Program-made: the position numbers and the translations under genes
Notes under the pieces: generated by a model
Database searches by the model: none
What the model saw: only the letters and a program-made list of their open reading frames with translations
What the model was told of the DNA's origin: nothing
Part shown: piece by piece, positions 1-5,713 of the stretch
How the letters are laid out: every line of letters begins with the position of its first letter
Numbering within the stretch: position 1 is the stretch's first letter
DNA from: Actinomycetota bacterium
Lineage (GTDB): Bacteria; Actinomycetota; Geothermincolia; Fen-727; Anoxymicrobiaceae
Direction of reading: 5' to 3'
Length of the DNA stretch: 7,080 nt
Assembly (NCBI GenBank): GCA_018894655.1
Contig: JAHIPE010000213.1
Span: 1 to 7,080, forward strand

Positions 1-55
1 ACGCTTGTATTCGAACGTCGATGCATCCGCACCTGCTGCGTTCCGCTCCCTCGCG

Positions 56-70
56 GTACTCACGGAGTAC
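56..70. repeat. Perfect 6-bp inverted repeat, 3-base loop
   Basis: GTACTC and GAGTAC flank the loop ACG. It is the strongest short hairpin in the tail behind ricT. No T-run follows on the minus strand, so a terminator role is not supported. Confidence 0.6.
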
Positions 71-97
71 AGCTCGGTCGCGCGCCTTGCATGAGCG

Positions 98-109
98 GCG
101 CCTCGGCGC
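98..109. repeat. GC-rich inverted repeat GCGCC-TC-GGCGC
   Basis: Five-base arms flank a two-base centre, which is too tight for a comfortable RNA loop. The overlapping pair GAGCG (93-97) and CGCTC (107-111) gives an alternative stem with a nine-base loop. It lies 35 bases downstream of the ricT stop. No poly-T follows it on the minus strand. Confidence 0.45.
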
Positions 110-114
110 TCTCG

Positions 115-128
115 ATACGACACCGTAT
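115..128. repeat. Inverted repeat ATACG-ACAC-CGTAT behind ricT
   Basis: Five-base arms with a four-base loop, starting 17 bases downstream of the ricT stop codon. On the plus strand it is followed by TTTAT, only a weak terminator-like tail and in the wrong direction for the genes here. It may be a 3'-end RNA hairpin; function is unknown. Confidence 0.4.
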
Positions 129-144
129 TTATGGAACGGGGTAC

Positions 145-1008
145 TTAGTCGTGAGCGCCGCCGTCCCCGCCAGATGGCTTTCCCCTGCGGCCCTTCTTCA
201 CCCGGTGTTCCTTACGCGACGCCAATCCATTGACAGGTACCTCGACCCTGTGGCCTGCCTCCAGTTCCACCACCACCAGCCCTCGCGGGACCTGGTAGCC
301 GAGCACCCTGCCCTTTCCCTGTTCGGTCTCGACATGGCTGCCGACAGACGGGGCGCGTGAGTTGAACTCCCTGTAGGCCTCGACCTCGTACTTGAGACAG
401 CACATCAGCCTGCCACATATCCCGCTGATCTTGGACGGGTTCAAGGGGAGGTCTTGCTCCTTGGCCATCTTGATGGAGACGGGATCGAAATCCGACAGGA
501 ACAGGCTGCAGCAGAGGTCCCGCCCGCACGGGCCCAGGCCCCCAACCATCTTCGCCTCATCGCGGACGCCGACCTGGCGGAGCTCTATGCGTGAGTTGAG
601 CTGGGACGCGAGGTCCTTGACCAGTTCCCGGAAGTCAACCCGCCCTTGGGCGGTGAAGTAGAAGACGATGTTGCCCCCGTCGAACACGTACTCGACGTCC
701 ACCAGCTTCATGGAAAGGCCGTGCTTCTGGATAAGCCCGCGCGCGGTCCGGTAAGCTTCCTCTTTCCTGGAAGCGTTCTCCCGCTGGCGCTCCCGGTCAC
801 TGGGCGTCGCCCTGCGCATGATCTTCTTGAGCGTCTCCTCCATCTCGCCTGCGGGAATCTCCCTTATGGGTGAAACCACCCGGCCGTAGCCGACACCCCT
901 GGCGGCCGGCACCACAACCTCGTCCCCGGGCACCAGGGGAAGCCCCTCCGGGTCGTACATGTGTACTTTCCCCCCCAGGCGAAAAGACACGCCTACCACC
1001 TTAGGCAT
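145..1008 (-). CDS. ricT: RicT/YaaT family PSP1-domain Fe-S protein
   Basis: A 287-residue cytoplasmic protein of the PSP1 C-terminal family. In Bacillus subtilis RicT (YaaT) forms a complex with RicA and RicF that carries [4Fe-4S] clusters and steers RNase Y-dependent mRNA processing, with effects on biofilm, competence and sporulation. Two cysteine clusters typical of RicT are intact: C161, C166, C167 in GPCGRDLCC and C198, C203, C204 in SGICGRLMCC, followed by LKYE. The stretch between them (DFDPVSIKMAKEQDLPLNP) is highly family-like. The N-terminal half has a small beta-rich region and a charged helical segment near residues 55-95; the last 22 residues are basic and glycine-rich. The ATG overlaps the holB stop by 8 bases and is preceded by AAGGGG, implying coupling to holB. 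No ricA or ricF homologue lies in the window. The family call is secure; the RNase Y role is carried over from Bacillus. Confidence 0.95.
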   Translation of the reverse strand: MPKVVGVSFRLGGKVHMYDPEGLPLVPGDEVVVPAARGVGYGRVVSPIREIPAGEMEETLKKIMRRATPSDRERQRENASRKEEAYRTARGLIQKHGLSMKLVDVEYVFDGGNIVFYFTAQGRVDFRELVKDLASQLNSRIELRQVGVRDEAKMVGGLGPCGRDLCCSLFLSDFDPVSIKMAKEQDLPLNPSKISGICGRLMCCLKYEVEAYREFNSRAPSVGSHVETEQGKGRVLGYQVPRGLVVVELEAGHRVEVPVNGLASRKEHRVKKGRRGKPSGGDGGAHD

Positions 1009-2125
1009 AGAGTACCCCTTGTACTCCCAGCATGGTGCTCTCGATATTCAGCTGCGCGGGAATGTTCTGTTCCGCGGCCCTCATGCTCTCTCCTATCATG
1101 TCGATGCACTCCAGCAGGTTTCGCTCATTCAGGAACTCCGACTCGGAGGCTATCTCGTCCTCCAGGTCCCTGTTCACCAGGAGCGAGACATCGCCACCTT
1201 CTCCCCATATCAGGATATCACGATACCACCAGGAGAGCGTTGACAGGAACTCCTTGACACCCCGAATCTCCTCCTTCACCTGCTCCCGCCTGCACTCCTC
1301 GTCCAGGTCCTTGTCCAGTAACCTCACCGTTCTGTTATCGAGGGACCCGTCGGCCAGCCCATCCTTTTTATCCTGGTAGCGTGACACCAACTCGTCCACC
1401 GGCGCGCGCACATCCCTCAGGAGCTCACTCGCCATCTCCAGCGTCCGGTTGAGGTCCGCCCTGCCGAGGGCCCGCGCCGCCCTTATCACGTTGTCCCGCC
1501 TGGTCAGCCGCCACGGCTCGTCGCACCAGTCCAGCGCCCTCCCCAGCACGCCGCCGGTCAGCCGCACCACCAGGTCCGCCCTCTCGGGGGCAATATCCCT
1601 GGTGGTTAGGAGATACTCCTTCAGCTCGTCCGGAGGGATACGGGTGAACCGTATCTCCTGGCAGCGCGAGAGAATGGTTGGCAGAAGAGCCCCGGGGTTC
1701 GCGGTTACCAGTATGAAAACGACGTTACCAGGCGGTTCCTCGAGCACCTTGAGCAACGTCGAGGCGCCCTCCTCCCACATCCGCTCCGCGTTCTTGATGA
1801 TGTACACCTTGATGTCGGACTCGGAGGGCTTGCGGAACGCGTCGAGCCGTATCTCGCGTATCTTCTCCACCGGGATGTTCTTCCCCGCGGGCCTTACTAC
1901 GGTCACGTCGGGATGTTTTTCAAGGGTAACCCTCCTGCAGACGTTGCACTCGCCACAACCGTTGTCGGGGCACAGCATGGCGGCGGCAAAGGCGCGGGCC
2001 ACGATGAACTTCCCCACCGCGGACGGGCCGGTGAAGAGATAAGCGTGGTTGATGTGCCCCTGCTCAACCGCTCTCTGAAGGCTCAGCTTTGCCGCGGAGT
2101 GGCCCACCACATCATCGAAAAGCAC
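1001..2125 (-). CDS. holB: DNA polymerase III delta prime subunit (clamp loader)
   Basis: This AAA+ clamp-loader subunit helps open and place the sliding beta clamp on primed DNA. From the chosen GTG start the protein has 374 residues and begins (M)LFDDVVGH, the usual start of the family. Visible motifs are a degenerate Walker A, GPSAVGKF (33-40), in which the usual Thr/Ser is Phe; a four-cysteine zinc module (C52, C57, C60, C63); LLKVLEEPP (124-132); and the SRC arginine-finger motif (153-155). The lost Walker A Thr/Ser fits delta prime, which is generally not an active ATPase. A charged, helix-prone stretch lies near residues 255-305 before the C-terminal domain. A longer open frame reaches position 2185 but runs 44 bases into tmk and adds nothing family-like. 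An AGGAGGG overlapping the tmk stop serves the GTG. It is read with tmk and ricT. Confidence 0.95.
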   Translation of the reverse strand: MLFDDVVGHSAAKLSLQRAVEQGHINHAYLFTGPSAVGKFIVARAFAAAMLCPDNGCGECNVCRRVTLEKHPDVTVVRPAGKNIPVEKIREIRLDAFRKPSESDIKVYIIKNAERMWEEGASTLLKVLEEPPGNVVFILVTANPGALLPTILSRCQEIRFTRIPPDELKEYLLTTRDIAPERADLVVRLTGGVLGRALDWCDEPWRLTRRDNVIRAARALGRADLNRTLEMASELLRDVRAPVDELVSRYQDKKDGLADGSLDNRTVRLLDKDLDEECRREQVKEEIRGVKEFLSTLSWWYRDILIWGEGGDVSLLVNRDLEDEIASESEFLNERNLLECIDMIGESMRAAEQNIPAQLNIESTMLGVQGVLYA

Positions 2126-2136
2126 GGTGCTCGCGA

Positions 2137-2143
2137 CCCTCCT
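2137..2143 (-). promoter_or_regulatory. Shine-Dalgarno of holB, overlapping the tmk stop
   Basis: AGGAGGG on the minus strand shares bases with the tmk TAG stop (2142-2144) and lies 11 bases before the holB GTG (2123-2125). The spacing is slightly long but no other start fits. This site decides the holB start and suggests that termination of Tmk translation hands ribosomes to holB. Confidence 0.7.
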
Positions 2144-2801
2144 AGATAGCTTTCTCGACCTCTGCCAACACCCGTTCGTGGACAACTCCGGGGTCCCCCA
2201 GCGCGTCTACGACCGCAACCCGTTGGTGGTAAAGGTTCTTCAGCGCCTGGTAGGCGTGCCGGACGTTACGGTGGAACTCCAGTGACTCGAGCTCTATACG
2301 GTCCCACTCGCCCCGGCCCGCCCTGGCCAGCCCTTCCTTCAGGGGCAGGTCCAGGATGATGGTGAGGTCCGGCTCGAGGCCGCCGGTGGCCCAGTCGTTA
2401 AGGTTCTTGACCGCCTCCAGGCCGCAACCCCTTCCCACGCCCTGGTACGCCAGTGAGCTGTCAACGTAGCGGTCGGCTACAACTATGCTCCCTTTACGAA
2501 GCGCGGGGCGCACAACGTCCCTGAGTTGCTGCGCCCGGTCCGCCGCGAACAACAGCGCCTCTGTAATGGGGGCGATGTCGCCGGAGCGTGGATCAAGCAG
2601 TATCTCCCGTATCTTCTCGCCAACGACCGTCCCGCCGGGCTCCCGGACCATCACCACTTCCCGGCCCTCCGAGCGGAGGTGTCGAGAGAGCATCTCCGCC
2701 TGCGTCGTCTTGCCACAGCCCTCGGTTCCCTCGAACGTGATGAACTTGCCTGTACTCTTCCCCAACTCGGGGGATTGTTCCTCGGTGCCAGCCTCTTTCA
2801 A
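2142..2801 (-). CDS. tmk: Thymidylate kinase (dTMP kinase)
   Basis: Phosphorylates dTMP to dTDP with ATP, an essential step of dTTP synthesis in the cytoplasm. The 219-residue product shows the P-loop EGTEGCGKTT (24-33), the REPGGT loop (53-58), the DRYVDSSLAYQG substrate motif (110-121) and a LID-like region LARAGRGEWDRIE (158-170), all standard for bacterial Tmk. The start is uncertain. The listed TTG at 2799-2801 has GGAGGG only four bases upstream; a second TTG (codon 13, 2763-2765) would give a product starting at LGKSTGKFITFEG, closer to the family norm. The 12 to 17 residues before GKFITFEG are hydrophilic and resemble a linker. A candidate promoter lies about 45 bases upstream. In many actinobacteria this kinase is the C-terminal half of an MFS-Tmk fusion; here the MFS part is a separate gene (3404-4858). 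Confidence 0.97.
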   Translation of the reverse strand: MKEAGTEEQSPELGKSTGKFITFEGTEGCGKTTQAEMLSRHLRSEGREVVMVREPGGTVVGEKIREILLDPRSGDIAPITEALLFAADRAQQLRDVVRPALRKGSIVVADRYVDSSLAYQGVGRGCGLEAVKNLNDWATGGLEPDLTIILDLPLKEGLARAGRGEWDRIELESLEFHRNVRHAYQALKNLYHQRVAVVDALGDPGVVHERVLAEVEKAI

Positions 2802-2833
2802 CGGCCCTCCGCCTGTTACCTCCGGGGTCAGGT

Positions 2834-2847
2834 CTTGAATCTTGAAT
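2834..2847. repeat. Tandem 7-base repeat CTTGAAT x2
   Basis: CTTGAAT at 2834-2840 is immediately repeated at 2841-2847 (ATTCAAG twice on the minus strand). It overlaps the 3' side of the TATAAT hexamer, so it would lie around the transcription start of tmk. It could be a regulator half-site pair or a chance duplication. Confidence 0.5.
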
Positions 2848-2851
2848 TATA
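2846..2851 (-). promoter_or_regulatory. Candidate -10 box TATAAT ahead of tmk
   Basis: A perfect TATAAT on the minus strand within the 73-base gap between fumarase beta and tmk, 45 bases before the tmk TTG. The local AT-rich patch stands out in GC-rich DNA. No good -35 hexamer sits at 16-18 bases: the bases there read ACATTG or AACATT, and the nearest TTGGTC is only 13 bases away. A sigma-70-type promoter for tmk-holB-ricT is plausible but not proven. Confidence 0.45.
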
Positions 2852-2874
2852 CAACTACGGGCAAGACCAATGTT

Positions 2875-3438
2875 CTACTGCTTGTCGCGCCGGTACAGCG
2901 CGCGCTGTCCAGCGAGATAATCGCGCCCGGCGGAGTCAATGGCCACCACCACCGGGAAATCGCTCAGGGAAACCCTGCGCACCGCCTCCGGCCCCAGGTC
3001 CTCCCAGGCAACCGTCTCGATCCCATCCACTCGAGAGCCCAGCAGGGCGGCTATCCCCCCCACCGCGGTGAAGTAAACCACACCGTGCTCCTGGTGCTTC
3101 GCCCTGGCCTCCTCCCCGCGGGGCCCCTTCCCCAGGACCGCGACAACTCCGGACGCGAGGAGGAGCGGCAGGAACCGGTCCATGCGCGCCGACGTTGTGG
3201 GTCCGATCGCCGCGCACGGCCTCCCCGCGCCCGCGGGCGTCGGGGCGGCGTAGAAAACCAACTCTCCAGCGAGTTCGAACGGCGGCCCTGCGCCCTGGGC
3301 GGCGAGCGCCTCCATCCTGGCCAGGGCGGCGTCTCGGAGCGTCAGCGCGTCGCCGGTGAGGAGGACCTCGTCACCGGCGGACAGACCCTGGAGCACCTCC
3401 GGCTCAGGTGGCAGCCTCAGCTTCTTCAACCACCTCAC
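2875..3438 (-). CDS. Class I fumarate hydratase, beta (C-terminal) subunit
   Basis: Partner of the alpha subunit at 4871-5713 in a two-subunit Fe-S fumarase that interconverts fumarate and L-malate. The 187-residue product has the family layout: LSAGDEVLLTG (19-29), LTLRDAA (32-38), GPTTSARMD (79-87) and LGKG (102-105). R35, T81, R85 and K104 match the substrate-binding Arg, proposed catalytic Thr, second Arg and Lys known from class I fumarases such as the Leishmania enzyme. The usual RDAAH motif reads RDAAL here (L39), an uncommon change. The GTG start lies inside the end of the MFS gene, a 35-base overlap; an in-frame TTG three codons later, giving LKKLRLPPEPE, is an equally good start. 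Related tartrate dehydratases have the same fold, but the mdh neighbour favours fumarase. GC is high, about 73% in a hand-sampled line. Confidence 0.92.
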   Translation of the reverse strand: MRWLKKLRLPPEPEVLQGLSAGDEVLLTGDALTLRDAALARMEALAAQGAGPPFELAGELVFYAAPTPAGAGRPCAAIGPTTSARMDRFLPLLLASGVVAVLGKGPRGEEARAKHQEHGVVYFTAVGGIAALLGSRVDGIETVAWEDLGPEAVRRVSLSDFPVVVAIDSAGRDYLAGQRALYRRDKQ

Positions 3439-4858
3439 CCCCTTCCCCGGAGTCGGGGTAGAAACATTTATGGAGCGCCCTTATTGCAAACAAACCGCCG
3501 ACAATCACCAGGGCTCCCCCTGCCATGAGGGCGAGCATCGCGGGGTATATGCTCTTGGTCATTACCCCCAGGTCCAGGCTCTTGAACACCGGGTCGTCCA
3601 CACTCCAGGGTATCAACTTTTGGAAAAGCCACGCCACGAACGCGAAGACCCCCATCGAAACCAGCAGGCAACTGCGCATTATCGTCTGCATGGCCGCGAA
3701 CACCCTTCCCCGCACCTCGGGGGCGAGGTTCTCGTGCAGCATGGTGTAGGCGGTGACTATCAGGTAGCCCAGGAACACGCCGCCCGCGAAGATTACTATC
3801 AGGGAGAGCGGATAAAAGTCCACGAACGTAAAGAATATCATCGTCACACCGAAGCCGACCACCGCGCGGCCGAACCACTTCTCCTTGGGAAACCTCTTTC
3901 CCGCCCAGGGGGCCATGGCCGCCCCGACCACGACCCCGCTGAGGAGGACGGTCAGTATAAGCGTGAACTTCGCCCCGACCGCACCCATTACCTGCTCGGC
4001 GAACGGCGCGCCCAGTATGTAGAGAGAGCCGCCGCCTATGAAGCCGATTGTCATCACCCCCAGGATGGAGCGGGTGAGCTGGTTCTCCCACATATACCGC
4101 AGGCCCTCTTTCAGGTCTTTGTATATATGTGCCGACGAGATCTCGGGCCTCTTCTCCCATCGCCGGGGAAAGGCGACGGTGAATATCAACATCGCGGAGG
4201 CGAGGAACGTCAGCGCGTCCACGATGAACGCCAACTGGTGCTGAAACTGCGCCTTCTCGACCATGCCGGAGATGAACGGAAGGTACTTGTACATGATCGC
4301 CGCGAATCCCAGTATCAATGTTGCTATCATCGTGCCCAGCGCCATGGTGAGGTAGGTGCTGGTGGACATCAGGGAGTTTGCGGTCATCACGTCCTTGGGC
4401 TTGACCAGGTCGGGGATGGAGGCGTCCCTGGCGGGGCCGAACAGCAAGGTAAAGCACTCTATTCCGAACACGAGCCCGCAGATCATGGCTAGTGAGTTGG
4501 AGAACGCCAGGAGGACCACCAGTACCGCCCGGGCGATCTCGCTCACGATCATGATAGTCTTGCGCTCCAGCCGGTCCACTACGACCCCGGCGAGAAGCCC
4601 GAACAGGAACGCGGGCAGGAACCTGAATACCATCATCCAGACCAGGCCTAAGGGCCCGCCCATACGGTTGACGGTGTCTAGGAGCACGCCCACGATAACC
4701 CAGTCGCCGATGCCGGATATCCCCTGCCCTATCCACAGGGCGCGGAAGTCCCGGTTGCGGAGCACCTTGCGAAACCCGGAAACCTCGAGGCTTAGCCCCG
4801 CGCCGGGCTCCTCCCCGCCCTCACCGGCCCGAGATGTGTCGTTTGCTTCTTCATCCAC
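3404..4858 (-). CDS. MFS transporter, exporter-like (MFS_3 type)
   Basis: An inner-membrane protein of 484 residues with about a dozen hydrophobic segments between residues 40 and 460, an acidic N-terminal tail of about 25 residues and a hydrophilic, acidic C-terminal tail. Family marks are FRALWIGQGISGIGDWV (38-54), the motif A loop GVVVDRLERKT (91-101), GPARDASIPDLV (141-152) and PEVRGRVFA (380-388). These resemble the enterobactin-exporter-like MFS group and the N-terminal half of actinobacterial MFS-dTMP kinase fusions. The substrate is unknown. The GTG start follows AGGGG at good spacing, 12 bases after the fumarase alpha stop, and the 3' end overlaps fumarase beta. Its position splits the two fumarase genes. 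Hand-sampled GC is about 47-65%, clearly below the fumarase genes, partly expected from hydrophobic codons. Confidence 0.93.
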   Translation of the reverse strand: MDEEANDTSRAGEGGEEPGAGLSLEVSGFRKVLRNRDFRALWIGQGISGIGDWVIVGVLLDTVNRMGGPLGLVWMMVFRFLPAFLFGLLAGVVVDRLERKTIMIVSEIARAVLVVLLAFSNSLAMICGLVFGIECFTLLFGPARDASIPDLVKPKDVMTANSLMSTSTYLTMALGTMIATLILGFAAIMYKYLPFISGMVEKAQFQHQLAFIVDALTFLASAMLIFTVAFPRRWEKRPEISSAHIYKDLKEGLRYMWENQLTRSILGVMTIGFIGGGSLYILGAPFAEQVMGAVGAKFTLILTVLLSGVVVGAAMAPWAGKRFPKEKWFGRAVVGFGVTMIFFTFVDFYPLSLIVIFAGGVFLGYLIVTAYTMLHENLAPEVRGRVFAAMQTIMRSCLLVSMGVFAFVAWLFQKLIPWSVDDPVFKSLDLGVMTKSIYPAMLALMAGGALVIVGGLFAIRALHKCFYPDSGEGGEVVEEAEAAT

Positions 4859-4870
4859 GGCGAGCAGCCC

Positions 4871-5713
4871 CTATATGGTAATGACCTTGCGCCTGAGCGA
4901 GTGACAGTTGACGCCGAGCGCCACCGGCAGCGTTGCCATGTGGCACGGGGCCTCGAGTATCCTCGCCCCGATGCAGGTAACGGTCCCGCCGAGCGCTCCC
5001 GGCCCGATGCCCAACCGGTTCACCGCCCCGACCAACTCCTCCTCGCGGCGGGACGCCTCCGGGTCCGGGTTCGGTTCGTCCAGTGGAGCGAGCAGGGCCC
5101 TCTTCGCCAGCTTCGGGGCCGCGTCGAAACTCCCGCCTATGCCGACCCCCAGCACCAGGGGCGGGCAAGCCCCGGCCCCCCGGCGCTCCACCACCTCGAG
5201 GATGAAATCAAGCACCCCCGGCCAGCCGGCCCCGGGGGGCAGCATCGCCACGCGGGACGCCATCTCGCACCCCCCTCCCTTGGCCAGCACCCCCAGCGTG
5301 GTCTCGTCGCCACGTGAGACGCTCACCTCCAGGAGCGGGGGCGTGTTGTCACAGGTGTTCTCCCGCCCACCCGTGGGGTCCCTCACCACCGAGGGGCGAA
5401 GCGAACCTCGCTCCGTGGCCCTGGCCAGCGCCGCGGACGCCTCACCCGCGAAATCCCCGTCCAGGGCGGTGCCGGCGCCAAGCGTAAGGTATACCGTGAA
5501 TACACCGGTGTCCTGGCAGAGCGGCACCCCGAGCCTTCGTGCCTCACCGGCGTTCTCGAGAATCATGTCTATCACGTTGCGCCCGGTGGGGGACTCCTCG
5601 CTCCGGCGGTAACGGGAGAGGGCCTCCACCACGTCCGCGGGAAGCTCGGTGGACACCTCCTCGCACAGGGATTCGACCAGGCGGCCGAGCCGGCGTGTGG
5701 AAAGTACTCTCAT
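4871..5713 (-). CDS. Class I fumarate hydratase, alpha (Fe-S) subunit
   Basis: N-terminal-type subunit carrying the [4Fe-4S] cluster of a two-subunit fumarase. The product has 280 residues, the usual size. Three cysteines line up with the cluster ligands of class I fumarases: C66 in PLCQDTG, C183 in GACPP and C270 in VNCH. Q67 and D68 beside C66, and H258 twelve residues before C270, match substrate-contact residues. The stretch LVLGVGIGGSFDAAPKLAKRALL (186-208) is typical. Two conserved stretches differ from what I expect: TCDNTP (C121, usually TGDNTP) and GGGCEM (C149, usually GGGSEN), adding cysteines. The ATG overlaps the mdh stop as ATGA, so the two are probably translationally coupled. 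The MFS gene follows after 12 bases. Tartrate dehydratase alpha is the alternative, made less likely by mdh. Confidence 0.94.
   Translation of the reverse strand: MRVLSTRRLGRLVESLCEEVSTELPADVVEALSRYRRSEESPTGRNVIDMILENAGEARRLGVPLCQDTGVFTVYLTLGAGTALDGDFAGEASAALARATERGSLRPSVVRDPTGGRENTCDNTPPLLEVSVSRGDETTLGVLAKGGGCEMASRVAMLPPGAGWPGVLDFILEVVERRGAGACPPLVLGVGIGGSFDAAPKLAKRALLAPLDEPNPDPEASRREEELVGAVNRLGIGPGALGGTVTCIGARILEAPCHMATLPVALGVNCHSLRRKVITI
5710..5713 (-). promoter_or_regulatory. ATGA stop-start overlap, mdh to fumarase alpha
   Basis: The TGA of mdh and the ATG of the alpha subunit share bases. Such overlaps usually mean translational re-initiation, which would tie fumarase alpha output to mdh, a sensible pairing of consecutive pathway enzymes. 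Confidence 0.8.

Larger units (their letters stand above)
1..144. other. Intergenic tail after ricT, rich in short inverted repeats
   Basis: No convincing gene is seen here. The stretch packs several short palindromes: TTCGAA (10-15), GATGCATC (20-27), GTACTC-ACG-GAGTAC (56-70), GCGCC-TC-GGCGC (98-109, with an alternative GAGCG/CGCTC pairing at 93-97 and 107-111) and ATACG-ACAC-CGTAT (115-128). On the minus strand, the frame that continues past the ricT stop stays open for 48 codons to the window edge. Its only plausible start is a GTG at 121-123, which lacks a Shine-Dalgarno sequence, so I do not call a gene. No T-run follows any hairpin on the minus strand, so a classical intrinsic terminator is not supported. 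It could be a dispersed intergenic repeat, a structured RNA or part of a 3' UTR; the sequence alone does not decide. Confidence 0.5.

Noticed and set aside
8..18. GTTCGAAT on the minus strand, resembling a tRNA T-loop
   Set aside because: The closing base pair after the loop fails and no acceptor, D or anticodon stems are found around it; TTCGAA is simply palindromic.
1..123. Possible start of another minus-strand gene (GTG at 121-123, open to the edge)
   Set aside because: There is no Shine-Dalgarno sequence, no recognisable protein family, and 41 open codons are unremarkable in GC-rich DNA; the palindromes suggest non-coding DNA.
2126..2185. Longer holB start at 2185
   Set aside because: It would overlap tmk by 44 bases, and the added residues are not family-like, whereas GTG at 2125 gives the standard N-terminus.
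3356..4492. Long plus-strand open frame (378 codons) opposite the MFS gene
   Set aside because: It is a shadow of GC-rich codon use on the minus strand: the translation is rich in His, Gly and Arg with no recognisable domain, while the minus strand carries a clear MFS protein.
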